Assembly (NCBI RefSeq): GCF_002243345.2
Contig: NZ_CP022655.2
Span: forward strand, 1,018,001-1,082,000
Length of the DNA: 64,000 nucleotides
DNA from: Paenibacillus sp. RUD330
GTDB lineage: Bacteria; Bacillota; Bacilli; Paenibacillales; Paenibacillaceae
Direction: 5' to 3'
Shown here piece by piece: positions 8,744 through 17,359 of the stretch. How positions within the stretch are numbered: the stretch's first letter is position 1; each line of letters opens with the position of its first letter. The notes below the pieces were generated by a model. That model was not told the origin of the DNA. It was given only the letters and a program-made list of their open reading frames with translations, and did not search any database. A program made the position numbers and the translations under genes.

Positions 8744-9798
8744 GGTTTCAACCTGCCTTTCGTTGATATTGAATGTCGTTTCAGCATATCCGTATAATGG
8801 GCAGCCGCTTCCGAGCTTGCCTGCACCATCCGCTCGATGAGGACGGCCGGCTCGATGATCGTCAGGGAGCGTCCGTAAGGAAGGAGGAAGTAAGGAACGA
8901 AGGTTCGGAGGGAGTCCGCGCCGAGCCGGAGATGCAGCCGCTCCGGAAGACGCTCCGCGACGGAATGTCCGAACAGCCAGTGGCGGCAGAGCTCTCCGAG
9001 CGCAAGCGGCGCTCCTTCGAGGATGACGTCGACGAGCTGCTCCTGCTCCAGCGCGCCAGGCATCAGACTGTTCAGCAGATGCTCCTTGGCGGAGAAGCCC
9101 TCCGGCTTCTCGAACCGGAGGCTGCTGGTCTCGATGCTTCGGATGCGGTCGGCGCGGAAGCTCCGCAGCTCTCCGCGAAGCCTGCAGAATCCAACCGTAT
9201 ACCACGCCCCCTTCCAATGGACGATTCCGTACGGATCGAATTCCCGGCGGCTTGAAGCGATGCTCGCACCGGATTTTCCGTAACCCTTGTCGTACTCCAT
9301 GATCACCGTCTCGCCCGAGGCGGCAGCCTTCTCCAGCTCCCGGAGAGCCTCCTGCTCCAGCGGGCCGGTCGGGGAATGGACGACCTCCAGCCCGTCTGCG
9401 TGCCTGTTCAGCCGGCTCCGCTGTTCGTCCGTGGCGTACCGCATGAGCTTGTCCAGCGCACGGGCAAGGTCGCCGCTGTACGGATAGCCTGCTTCCCGGG
9501 CGAATACGGAGGCTTGGACGAGCGCGCGCTGTTCATCCGGGTCGAAGAACAGCGGCGACTCGCTGAACGACTCCAGAATCCGGTAACCGCCGTTCGGACC
9601 GGAATCGGCCAGGATCGGAACGCCGCTGGCGCAAAGGGAGTCGATGCAGCGGTAGATCGTGCGCACATGCACCTCAAGCGACTCCGCCAGCTGTCCGGCG
9701 GTCATCTTGCGGCCGGACCGCAGCAGCCACAAAATCGAGAGCATATTGTCCGCTTTGGCCAGTGTCCTCATTCCCTTCTCGACGATCCGCCGCTTCAT
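8740..9798 (-). CDS. YafY-type HTH/WYL-domain transcriptional regulator
   Basis: A 352-aa regulator. The N-terminal DeoR-like helix-turn-helix (residues ~15-70, MTAGQLAESLEVHVRTIYRCIDSL with GPNGGYRI) is followed by a WYL domain (DPYGIVHWKGAWYTVGFCRLRGELRSFRADRI) and a C-terminal WCX-like extension. WYL proteins sense ligands, often nucleic-acid related. It sits between a DinB-family gene (7 bp upstream) and the overlapping ABM gene, so it probably autoregulates this operon. Start 9798 has no obvious SD and may rely on coupling; ATG 9771 is an alternative. Confidence 0.88.
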   Translation of the reverse strand: MKRRIVEKGMRTLAKADNMLSILWLLRSGRKMTAGQLAESLEVHVRTIYRCIDSLCASGVPILADSGPNGGYRILESFSESPLFFDPDEQRALVQASVFAREAGYPYSGDLARALDKLMRYATDEQRSRLNRHADGLEVVHSPTGPLEQEALRELEKAAASGETVIMEYDKGYGKSGASIASSRREFDPYGIVHWKGAWYTVGFCRLRGELRSFRADRIRSIETSSLRFEKPEGFSAKEHLLNSLMPGALEQEQLVDVILEGAPLALGELCRHWLFGHSVAERLPERLHLRLGADSLRTFVPYFLLPYGRSLTIIEPAVLIERMVQASSEAAAHYTDMLKRHSISTKGRLKP

Positions 9799-9805
9799 CT
9801 GTCAT

Positions 9806-10297
9806 TCAGGGCAGAGGCGCCATTCCCTTCTCCACCCAGGTTTCATAACTCGGGCCGTATACATCCGGAACGCGCAGGCCCGCCTGCCTCATCAGCACCG
9901 TCATCTGCCCCCGGTGATGGGCCTGGTGCATGACGGTGAAGCGGAGCGAAGCTCCGTTCGCCCAGAGCTCGCCGCCGATTTCCTGCTTCTGGAGCAAAGC
10001 CTCATCGCTCCATGCGGAGCGGACGGCATCGGCAATACCGCGGCTGACGCGCCTGTATTCGGAGGCGATTCCGGCTGCGGAGCCGCTCTGTCCGGCATCC
10101 GCTGTCGTGAAGTCCAATCCCATTGAAGCCATGTAACCGATCGACTCCGCCAGATGCCAGGCGATGGCTCCGAGCGTGCGGCGGTTCGCCGCTGCCGGCC
10201 GGGCGAGCGATTCATCGGTCAGGGCGTCCAGTACGCTTGCGGTCAGCTCCGCTTCCGCTTTCCATTCCTTTTCAAAATCCTCGATAGACGCAAACAT
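9806..10297 (-). CDS. DinB/YfiT-family putative metal-dependent protein
   Basis: A 163-aa four-helix-bundle protein. Histidines suited to the DinB metal site are at AIAWHLAES and in FTVMHQAHHRGQM near the C-terminal third. Family members include bacillithiol or mycothiol transferases and many unknowns. GGAGGG lies just upstream of ATG 10297. It is the first gene of the DinB-WYL-ABM operon. A second DinB gene occurs at 52.4-52.9 kb. Confidence 0.87.
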   Translation of the reverse strand: MFASIEDFEKEWKAEAELTASVLDALTDESLARPAAANRRTLGAIAWHLAESIGYMASMGLDFTTADAGQSGSAAGIASEYRRVSRGIADAVRSAWSDEALLQKQEIGGELWANGASLRFTVMHQAHHRGQMTVLMRQAGLRVPDVYGPSYETWVEKGMAPLP

Positions 10298-10359
10298 CAA
10301 GCATCCCTCCACTGGGCGGTCCTGCCGCCGATTCCGTTACCGAACAAGCATAACGGACG

Positions 10360-10384
10360 ATCCCTGACAGATGCGGTCAGGGAT
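10360..10384 (-). terminator. possible terminator hairpin
   Basis: A perfect 9-bp stem ATCCCTGAC/GTCAGGGAT with a 7-nt loop lies just after the stop of the membrane-tethered HTH gene (reverse strand). The T tract is weak. Confidence 0.4.
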
Positions 10385-10392
10385 GGGACGGC

Positions 10393-10785
10393 TTACTTCA
10401 CGATTTTTCCGTTGACGTATGTACGCCCTGCCATCGAAGCCTCAAGCACCCACGTGTCGAGAGCCGTTCTGCTGATGTAGATTCTTCCGTCCACAATGAT
10501 GTGCGGCAAGGTGTTCGTTTCGCCGGAGCTCAATCTTAATGCCCTTTCCGCATCAAGGATTTTTTCCAGCTGGCCCTGGGGAATGCCGAGGTATCCGGCT
10601 GCAGCATCGACCGTAAGCAGCGGTTTGTCCCAAGGAGATTCATAGACGGCCGGGCTGGAGACGGCCGGTTGAACCGCCGCCGTCGGGACGGCGTCCTTGC
10701 TTGAGGCGACAATCAGGCAGCCGCCGATGAAGGAGGCGCCAAGGACGGCGCTTGCGATTAAATTCGAATAGGTGCCTAATTTCAT
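10393..10785 (-). CDS. membrane-tethered excisionase/MerR-like helix-turn-helix protein
   Basis: A 130-aa protein. Residues ~8-28 form a hydrophobic segment (LIASAVLGASFIGGCLIVAS), followed by a linker of ~25 residues. The C-terminal domain (LLTVDAAAGYLGIPQGQLEKIL, then LPHIIVDGRIYISRTALDTWV) resembles the excisionase/HTH_17 winged helix. With an N-terminal anchor the winged helix could be cytoplasmic or exposed outside; topology is unresolved. GGGAG lies upstream of the ATG. It is not visibly part of an operon. Function unknown. Confidence 0.8.
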   Translation of the reverse strand: MKLGTYSNLIASAVLGASFIGGCLIVASSKDAVPTAAVQPAVSSPAVYESPWDKPLLTVDAAAGYLGIPQGQLEKILDAERALRLSSGETNTLPHIIVDGRIYISRTALDTWVLEASMAGRTYVNGKIVK

Positions 10786-10888
10786 GTGAACTCCCTTTCC
10801 AAAGCATGGTCTCTTCTATCCTAGACGAAGAAAATATCCATGTCACGGTATAAAAGGGCATGAATGGATGTCTCGAAGCTTCATCTTG

Positions 10889-11221
10889 TCAGTTCCGGGT
10901 CCAGATCGGGCTGCTTTTCGCCCTCTTCGACCAAAGGGAGCAGTGGTACCGGACCAGGCGCGGCTGAAGCGGACTGAGGCTGGAATTCACGCTTTTCTTC
11001 AGCACATAGGGGACGAAGCCGCTGCCGGCAAAGATGAGGACTTTGGCCAGATGCCCCTCCTCCATCAGCCAGGCGGTGGCGGATCCCGCGGCGAAGTCGA
11101 GCCATACCATCTGATGGAAGGCATGCTTGGGCAGGATGAAAATGAACTGGCTCTTGCGGACGAACGGAATGGGGACGGTCACAGCCTGGCCTCCTTGCAA
11201 AGGAAACATGGTATGGACCAT
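10889..11221 (-). CDS. conserved-looking hypothetical protein, 110 aa
   Basis: This is the preferred reading among overlapping frames because its codons have GC-rich third positions and the protein composition looks natural (MFPLQGGQAVTVPIPFV, FILPKHAFHQMVWLDFAAG, AWLMEEGHLAKVLIFAGSGF). ATG 11221 or the ATG five codons later may be the start; an AGGA lies close upstream of the first. No domain recognised. An overlapping plus-strand ORF (10868-11284) looks less natural. Confidence 0.55.
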   Translation of the reverse strand: MVHTMFPLQGGQAVTVPIPFVRKSQFIFILPKHAFHQMVWLDFAAGSATAWLMEEGHLAKVLIFAGSGFVPYVLKKSVNSSLSPLQPRLVRYHCSLWSKRAKSSPIWTRN

Positions 11222-11289
11222 CCTATTCGCAAGGTGAATTGTCCCATTCCAGGTGAAGGCCGGACCCGATCAGCTTGGGTATGACGTTC

Positions 11290-12126
11290 TCATGCCCGCC
11301 CGCTTCGGAATCGGTCCGGCGTATCGCCGGTCAGGCGGCGAAAGGTTGCGATGAAGTGGCTGACGTCGCGGAAGCCGGTCTGGCCCGCAATGACTCGCAG
11401 CGGCTCGCCCGGACGGCTGAGCAGCAGCTCGCGGGCCCGGCGGATGCGCAGCCGCACGAGGTAGGCGTAGGGAGACAGGCCGAACAGGCTGCGGAACAGC
11501 GTATTGAGCCGGCGGCCGGAGAGGCCTGCGGCTGCGGCCAGATCCCCGAGCCCGATCGCCGGCTGGTGGAGATTGGCCTCCAGCCAGGACAGCAGAGGCT
11601 CGAGCTGGCGCAGCCGCTGCGACACGCCGGCGGCTTCGTCGGTGCTGGAGTAAGTGCGCAGCGCCAGCAGGAACCGGTACGCCTGCTGGGACGATTCCAG
11701 CCCGAGCGGATCGGCTTGGCCTTCCAGCAGCTCCAGGCTGTTCAGCAGCAGACTGTCCAGAGGAGATCCGGGCTCCCAGCGGTAGAGCGCCGGACTGGAC
11801 AGCGCCAGCGACGCCATGAGGCCCGGCAGCTCGGGTCCGGCAAAGGTCAGGTAGGCCGTCTGCCAGACGCCGCCGCCGCTGCGGTAGCTATGGGCTTCCC
11901 GCGGCGGCAGGAGCAGTCCGCTGCCGGGCGGCAGCGTCTCCGCATGGCCGTTCCAGGAGACGCGCCCTTCGCCGGCGAGCGTCTGCAGCCAGTGGTAGAC
12001 CGGGTAGCCGTCTCCGCGATGGAACGGCTCCTGGTCCGGGTTGAAGCCGATGCTCTCCAGCTGGACCGGCAGAGGCCTGTCCTGCAGCTGGACGGGAACG
12101 ACCCGTCGATGTCCGGCGATGTTCAT
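11290..12126 (-). CDS. AraC family transcriptional regulator
   Basis: A 278-aa protein with an N-terminal cupin-like sensor half (residues ~10-110, including SGLLLPPREAHSYR) and two C-terminal AraC helix-turn-helices (IGLGDLAAAAGLSGRRLNTLFR and the signature IAGQTGFRDVSHFIATFRRLTG...DRFR). It is divergent from the GH42 beta-galactosidase gene with ~130 bp between the starts, so it is the likely activator of that enzyme in response to a sugar. SD AGGAGGCG precedes the start. Confidence 0.92.
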   Translation of the reverse strand: MNIAGHRRVVPVQLQDRPLPVQLESIGFNPDQEPFHRGDGYPVYHWLQTLAGEGRVSWNGHAETLPPGSGLLLPPREAHSYRSGGGVWQTAYLTFAGPELPGLMASLALSSPALYRWEPGSPLDSLLLNSLELLEGQADPLGLESSQQAYRFLLALRTYSSTDEAAGVSQRLRQLEPLLSWLEANLHQPAIGLGDLAAAAGLSGRRLNTLFRSLFGLSPYAYLVRLRIRRARELLLSRPGEPLRVIAGQTGFRDVSHFIATFRRLTGDTPDRFRSGRA

Positions 12127-12259
12127 CGTTATGCGCCTCCTAAGCTCAACGTAGTTCCATATTCTTATATATGTCAGCCATAAGATTGGATTTTAAGGAG
12201 ATCGTTCCTTTTTTAAAATGGAGATATCCTTATATTACACCTGGAAGAGGTGCCTGATC

Positions 12260-14362
12260 ATGATAAATTCGAAGCTGCCCAAGATTTGGTATGGAGGCGA
12301 TTACAATCCCGAGCAGTGGGACGGGGACACCTGGACGGAGGATCACCGGATGTTCAAGCTGGCGGGCATCGACGTCGCCACGATCAACGTGTTCTCCTGG
12401 GCTCTCGATCAACCGGACGAACATACGTACGACTTCGCCTGGCTCGACGAGCAGTTCGCGCTGCTCCACGGGCAAGGCATCGGCATCTGTCTGGCGACCG
12501 GCACGGGAGCCCATCCGGCCTGGATGGCGAAGCGCCATCCCGAGGTGCTGCGGGTGGATTGGGAAGGCCGCAAGCGCCGCTTCGGCGGGCGCCACAATTC
12601 CTGCCCGAACAGTCCGGTCTACCGCCGCTTCTCTACGGCGCTGGCAGGCAAGCTGGCGGAGCGCTACGGCCGGCATCCGGCTCTGCTCGTCTGGCATATC
12701 AGCAACGAATACGGCGGCTACTGCTATTGCGGCAACTGCGCGGCGGCCTTCCGCGGCTGGCTCAGGCAGCGGTACGGCTCGCTGCAGGAGCTGAACCGCG
12801 TCTGGAATACCCGCTTCTGGGGCCATACCTTCTACGACTGGGAGGAGATCGTGCCGCCGAACGCGCTCAGCGAGGAATGGGGCGGCAGCCGCACCAACTT
12901 CCAGGGCATCTCGCTGGACTATCGCCGCTTCCAGTCGGACAGTCTGCTGGAATGCTTCAAGCTGGAGCGCGATGCCGTCAAGGCGCTGACGCCCGATATC
13001 CAGGTGACGACGAACCTGATGGGCTTTTATCCGGAGCTGGATTACTTCAAATGGGGCAAGGAGATGGACATCGTCTCCTGGGACAACTACCCGTCGATCG
13101 ATACGCCGCCGAGCTTCACGGCGATGGCGCATGATCTCATGCGGGGGCTGCGCGGCGGCCAGCCGTTCATGCTGATGGAGCAGACCCCGAGCCAGCAGAA
13201 CTGGCAGGCGTACAACTCGCTGAAGCGTCCCGGCGTCATGCGGCTGTGGAGCTGGCAGGCGGTGGCCAGAGGAGCGGACACGGTCATGTTCTTCCAGCTG
13301 CGGCGCTCCGTCGGAGCCTGCGAGAAGTACCACGGAGCCGTCATCGAGCATTCCGGTCACGAGCATACGCGGGTATTCCGCGAGGTCGCGGAGCTCGGGC
13401 GGGAGCTGCGGCAGCTCGGCGATACGCTGCTGGACGCAAGGGCGGACTCCAAGGTCGGCATCGTCTTCGACTGGGAGAACCGCTGGGCGACGGAGCTGAG
13501 CAGCGGTCCGACGGTGGCGCTGAACTATGCGCAGGAAGTCCACAAGTATTACGATGCGCTGTACAGCCAGCATATCCAGGCGGACATCATCGGCGTCGAG
13601 GAGGATTTCTCCCGCTACGAGCTCGTCATCGCGCCAGTGATGTACATGGTGAAGCCCGGGTTCGCAGACAAGGCGGAAGCCTTCGCTGCGGCCGGAGGAG
13701 CGTTCGTCACGACCTTTTTCAGCGGCATCGTCGACCAGCACGACCTCGTCCGGACCGGCGGTTATCCAGGCGAGCTGCGCAGGCTGCTCGGCATCTGGTC
13801 GGAGGAGATCGACGCGCTTCTGCCGGAGCAGCGCAACGTGATCGTCATGACGGCATCCGGAGAGCTCGCGGGCGGGTCGGACGCTCCAGGCGGCAGCGGC
13901 CGGAGCGGCGGCCCGGGCGCCGTTCCCGGCATGCGTTCCGAGTATGAGTGCGGCCTGCTCTGCGACTTGATCCACAGCGAAGGAGCGGAGGTGAAGGCGG
14001 TCTACGGCGACGACTTCTACCGGGGCATGCCGGCCCTGACCGTGAACAGGTTCGGCGAGGGAGAAGCGTGGTACGTCGCCTCCAGCCCGGAGCCGGCTTT
14101 TCTCCGGGACTTCCTCGGAAGCCTGTGCAGCGGGCGCGGCATCGAAGCGCTTGTGGAAGAGGCGTCCGCGGAGCTGGAAGCCGCCGTCCGCGTCAAAGAC
14201 GGAAAGCGGTACCTGTTCCTGCTCAACCATGGGGCGGAGGAGGGATGGGCGTCGCTTCCGGCAGGCGGGGGCGTCGATCTGCTGACCGGAGCGACCGTCG
14301 GCGGCCGTGTCTCCGTACCGGGAAGAGGCGTGCGGATCGTACAATCCGGCCGGATTTCATAA
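12260..14362 (+). CDS. GH42 beta-galactosidase
   Basis: A 700-aa cytoplasmic enzyme without signal peptide. The N-terminal TIM barrel starts WYGGDYNPEQW. Acid/base Glu150 lies in HISNEYGGY and nucleophile Glu307 in FMLMEQTPS. Cys115, Cys155, Cys157 and Cys160 match the zinc-binding cysteines of the Thermus A4 enzyme. The trimerisation and C-terminal beta domains follow. AGAGGTG lies 9 bp before ATG 12260. The odd point is a Gly/Ser/Pro-rich stretch at residues ~537-558 that looks like a flexible insert. GH42 enzymes release galactose from short oligosaccharides; the divergent AraC gene probably controls it. Confidence 0.95.
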   Translation: MINSKLPKIWYGGDYNPEQWDGDTWTEDHRMFKLAGIDVATINVFSWALDQPDEHTYDFAWLDEQFALLHGQGIGICLATGTGAHPAWMAKRHPEVLRVDWEGRKRRFGGRHNSCPNSPVYRRFSTALAGKLAERYGRHPALLVWHISNEYGGYCYCGNCAAAFRGWLRQRYGSLQELNRVWNTRFWGHTFYDWEEIVPPNALSEEWGGSRTNFQGISLDYRRFQSDSLLECFKLERDAVKALTPDIQVTTNLMGFYPELDYFKWGKEMDIVSWDNYPSIDTPPSFTAMAHDLMRGLRGGQPFMLMEQTPSQQNWQAYNSLKRPGVMRLWSWQAVARGADTVMFFQLRRSVGACEKYHGAVIEHSGHEHTRVFREVAELGRELRQLGDTLLDARADSKVGIVFDWENRWATELSSGPTVALNYAQEVHKYYDALYSQHIQADIIGVEEDFSRYELVIAPVMYMVKPGFADKAEAFAAAGGAFVTTFFSGIVDQHDLVRTGGYPGELRRLLGIWSEEIDALLPEQRNVIVMTASGELAGGSDAPGGSGRSGGPGAVPGMRSEYECGLLCDLIHSEGAEVKAVYGDDFYRGMPALTVNRFGEGEAWYVASSPEPAFLRDFLGSLCSGRGIEALVEEASAELEAAVRVKDGKRYLFLLNHGAEEGWASLPAGGGVDLLTGATVGGRVSVPGRGVRIVQSGRIS

Positions 14363-14426
14363 GCGATTATGCTAAAATAGTCCTTGGAGGGCGGGAAGCC
14401 CCCGCCATACGAGGGAGGATCTGCCG

Positions 14427-15368
14427 ATGAACGGAATTAAGCCTCATGCGGACGCCGCGCCCATTGTCTTGCCTGTGCCCGAACCTTTCAATTACCCTGC
14501 CGCCTTGGCATATTTGAGCCGCTCCAGCGATGAAGCGCTCTATGCGGTGGAGGGGGATTCCCTGGTCAAGCTGTTCGCTCGGGGAGGCGAAGAGATTCTG
14601 GTCCAGGTGGACTACGAGGAGGACGGGAGCGGCGGCTCGACCGCTGTCCGCCGTCTCGTCGCCGCATTCCCGATGGGAGACGCCCCTTCTCCGGCGATGA
14701 GGAGGCATATTGAAGCCTACATGCTGGAATGGTTCGATCTGGACCGGGATCTGGAGCCGTTTTATGTCCTCACGGAAAGCAGCGATCTGCTGCGGGAGGC
14801 CGGCCGGACCTTCCGAGGACTGCGGATGATCGGCATCCCGGATCTGTTCGAGGCGGTCTGCTGGGCGATCATCGGGCAGCAGATCAATCTGGCGTTCGCT
14901 TACACGCTCAAAAAAAGGTTCACCGAGACGTTCGGCCGCTCCGTGAGGTGGAACGGACGCGATTATTGGGCTTTCCCGGAGCCGGCTGCGGTCGCTTCGC
15001 TGGAGCCGGCCGACATCATGGCGCTGCAGATGACCGGACGCAAGTCCGAATATCTGATCGGCGCCGCACGTCTGGTCGCGGACGGCTCGCTGGACAAGCA
15101 GTCGCTGCTCCAGGCGGGCTGGGAAGGAGCGGAAAGCAAGCTGGTCGCTATTCGCGGCATCGGCTTGTGGACAGCCCATTATGTCATGATGCGCTGCCTG
15201 CGCATGCCGGAGGCGCTGCCGGCCGCCGATGTCGGGCTGCTGAACGCGATCAAGGCGGCCGGCGGCATGGAGCGCAGGCCGACGGCGGACGAAGCCAGAG
15301 AGCTGGCCAAGCCATGGAAGGGCTGGGAAGCCTATGCGACTTTTTATCTATGGAGAACGTTGTATTGA
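14427..15368 (+). CDS. alkA: AlkA-type DNA-3-methyladenine glycosylase II
   Basis: A 313-aa base-excision-repair enzyme of the helix-hairpin-helix superfamily. After an AlkA N-terminal domain (residues 1-~120) comes the HhH core (FEAVCWAIIGQQINLAFAYTLKKR) and the motif LVAIRGIGLWTAHYVMMR. The catalytic aspartate, about residue 268, lies in LPAADVGL. It removes alkylated purines from DNA. GGGAGG lies upstream of ATG 14427. It is 64 bp after the GH42 gene but probably functionally unrelated. A terminator follows at 15424-15459. Confidence 0.92.
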   Translation: MNGIKPHADAAPIVLPVPEPFNYPAALAYLSRSSDEALYAVEGDSLVKLFARGGEEILVQVDYEEDGSGGSTAVRRLVAAFPMGDAPSPAMRRHIEAYMLEWFDLDRDLEPFYVLTESSDLLREAGRTFRGLRMIGIPDLFEAVCWAIIGQQINLAFAYTLKKRFTETFGRSVRWNGRDYWAFPEPAAVASLEPADIMALQMTGRKSEYLIGAARLVADGSLDKQSLLQAGWEGAESKLVAIRGIGLWTAHYVMMRCLRMPEALPAADVGLLNAIKAAGGMERRPTADEARELAKPWKGWEAYATFYLWRTLY

Positions 15369-15423
15369 TCGAGGGGAAGCAAGCGTGATCGAGCAGGACG
15401 ATCGGACCCGAATCGCAGCAGGC

Positions 15424-15459
15424 AGAAGGCGTCTCCGCCAGGGGACGCCTTCTTTTTTT
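15424..15459 (+). terminator. rho-independent terminator after alkA
   Basis: A 13-bp stem with one GU pair (15424-15436 with 15441-15453), a 4-nt loop and a run of Ts. Confidence 0.85.
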
Positions 15460-15691
15460 GACTTTTTGCTCCCCGACTGCCGCTGGAAGCGTTTGCCGGG
15501 AGGGGAAGCGAATGCCTGTTCGCGCCCAATGGGAGGGATGGACGCCTGCCACGGAAATTTATTTCATTTATTGATAAAATTCGACAGTAAAAGACATTAG
15601 TTCGATGGTACTATGTGGGAAGAGTTTATGTGTATATCGGCCTATTGGTGTTGGCGCACAAATAATGGATGCTAGAGAAGGAGATGGCGAT

Positions 15692-17335
15692 TTGAATAAG
15701 GTCATGCCGAAAATTGTCATTTTGGGCGGGGGCGTAGCAGGAATGAGCGCTGCCCATGAGCTCGCGGAGAGAGGCTTCAACGTTTCCGTCTACGAGGCAA
15801 GGTCCATACCGGGAGGCAAAGCCCGCAGCATGGATGTGAAGGGAAGCGGAACCGAGGGGAGAAAGGATCTTCCCGGAGAGCATGGCTTCCGCTTCTTTCC
15901 TAAGTTCTACAAGCATCTTCCCGACACGATGAAGCGGATTCCCTTCCCGGGCAACAAGCGCGGCGTCTTCGATAATCTGGTGGAGGGCTCTCGGCTCGGC
16001 GTCGCGTTCGACGACCGGCCGATGCAGCCGTTCGTAACGGAGTTCCCGGCGAACTCCTCCGACTGGAAAGTGCTGCTGGAATCCATTTTCGGCAACGATC
16101 TGGGCCTGACCCGGGCGGAAGCCGAGCACTATGCGGGCAAGCTCTATCAGCTCGCCTCCAGCAGCGACCTTCGCCGATACCTGGAATACCAGCGTGTCTC
16201 CTGGTGGGATTTCATCGAAGCGGACAAGCAATCCCAGCAGTTCCAGCGCATTCTCGCAGGGCTGTCCCGCATTCTAGTCGCGGCCAAGGCGAAGGAGGCG
16301 AACGCCTGCACGATCGGCACGGTGGGAGCGACCTTGATGATGGATATGATCACCCCGGGAGGCAGCGCCGACAGGCTGCTGAACGCCCCGACGAACGAAG
16401 CCTGGCTGAGACCGTGGCAGGACTATCTGCTCTCGCTCGGGGTCGAGTTCCATCGGAATGCCCCGGTCAGGTCGATCGCCTGCGAGAACGGCGCGGTGAC
16501 CGGCGTCTCCGTCGTCGTCGACGGCGAGGAGCGGACGGTTGTGGCGGACGCCTACATATCTGCATTGCCCGTTGAAGTCATGGCGGGATTCGTCACGCCT
16601 GAGCTTGCCAAGGCCGATCCTCTCCTCGGCAAGCTCAGGACGCTCAGCGAATCCGTCGAGTGGATGAACGGCATCCAGTTCTATCTCAATGAGGACGTCG
16701 AGCTCATCCACGGCCACGTCATCTGCATGGACAGCCCTTGGGCGCTGACCCTCGTCTCGCAGAAGCAGTTCTGGCCCGGCACCGATCTGACCCAATACGG
16801 CAACGGGCGGGTACGGGGAGTCATATCGGTCGATATCTCGGATTGGCAGGAGAAAGGCATCCTTTACGGCCGTCCCGCCATGCAATGCTCGGCCGAGGAG
16901 ATCAAGAACGAGGTGTGGGCCCAGCTCAAGAAAAGCTTCAACCATGGGACGGAGCTGCTGCGCGACGAGCAGCTGGAGCATTGGTTCCTCGACGAGGACA
17001 TCCAGTTCCCCAATCCGAATTCCGTGACCAACATGGAGCCGCTGCTCGTCAACAGGGTGCATACATGGGATTTGAGGCCCAATGCCTATACGGCCGTGCC
17101 GAATCTGTTCCTGGCTTCCGATTACGTGCGCACCAATACGGATCTCGCCACGATGGAGGGCGCGAACGAGGCCGCACGCAGAGCCGTCAACGCCATCATC
17201 GATCAATATGATCTCAAGGCCGACAAATGCAAGATATGGGATATGTACCAATACGATTGGCTGATCTTGAACCGGAGCAGGGACAAATCCCGGTGGGAAA
17301 ACGGGCTGCCCTGGAACGGCAGAATCGTCGGCTAG
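15692..17335 (+). CDS. FAD-dependent oxidoreductase, phytoene-desaturase/HpnE-like
   Basis: About 547 aa. The N-terminus has a dinucleotide-binding fold (VILGGGVAGMSAAHELAERGFNVSVYEA) and the GEHGFRFFPKFYKHLPDTM segment common to hydroxysqualene dehydroxylase/phytoene-desaturase-like flavoproteins. A FAD-contact segment is near the C-terminus (LFLASDYVRTNTDLATMEGANEAARRAVNAII). The TTG at 15692 is preferred because AAGGAG lies 8 bp upstream; ATG 15704 would be 20 bp away. No carotenoid or hopanoid genes are nearby, so the substrate is open. It is 24 bp upstream of the kinase gene and may be co-transcribed with it. Confidence 0.85.
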   Translation: MNKVMPKIVILGGGVAGMSAAHELAERGFNVSVYEARSIPGGKARSMDVKGSGTEGRKDLPGEHGFRFFPKFYKHLPDTMKRIPFPGNKRGVFDNLVEGSRLGVAFDDRPMQPFVTEFPANSSDWKVLLESIFGNDLGLTRAEAEHYAGKLYQLASSSDLRRYLEYQRVSWWDFIEADKQSQQFQRILAGLSRILVAAKAKEANACTIGTVGATLMMDMITPGGSADRLLNAPTNEAWLRPWQDYLLSLGVEFHRNAPVRSIACENGAVTGVSVVVDGEERTVVADAYISALPVEVMAGFVTPELAKADPLLGKLRTLSESVEWMNGIQFYLNEDVELIHGHVICMDSPWALTLVSQKQFWPGTDLTQYGNGRVRGVISVDISDWQEKGILYGRPAMQCSAEEIKNEVWAQLKKSFNHGTELLRDEQLEHWFLDEDIQFPNPNSVTNMEPLLVNRVHTWDLRPNAYTAVPNLFLASDYVRTNTDLATMEGANEAARRAVNAIIDQYDLKADKCKIWDMYQYDWLILNRSRDKSRWENGLPWNGRIVG

Positions 17336-17359
17336 AGTGGATAGGAAGGATTTCCTGCC

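Noticed and set aside
10868-11284. Plus-strand 138-aa ORF opposite the 110-aa hypothetical gene
   Set aside because: Less natural composition and weaker codon pattern than the reverse-strand frame; no SD.
12230-14344. 704-codon ORF antisense to the GH42 gene
   Set aside because: Shadow frame; GH42 catalytic and zinc motifs fix the coding strand.
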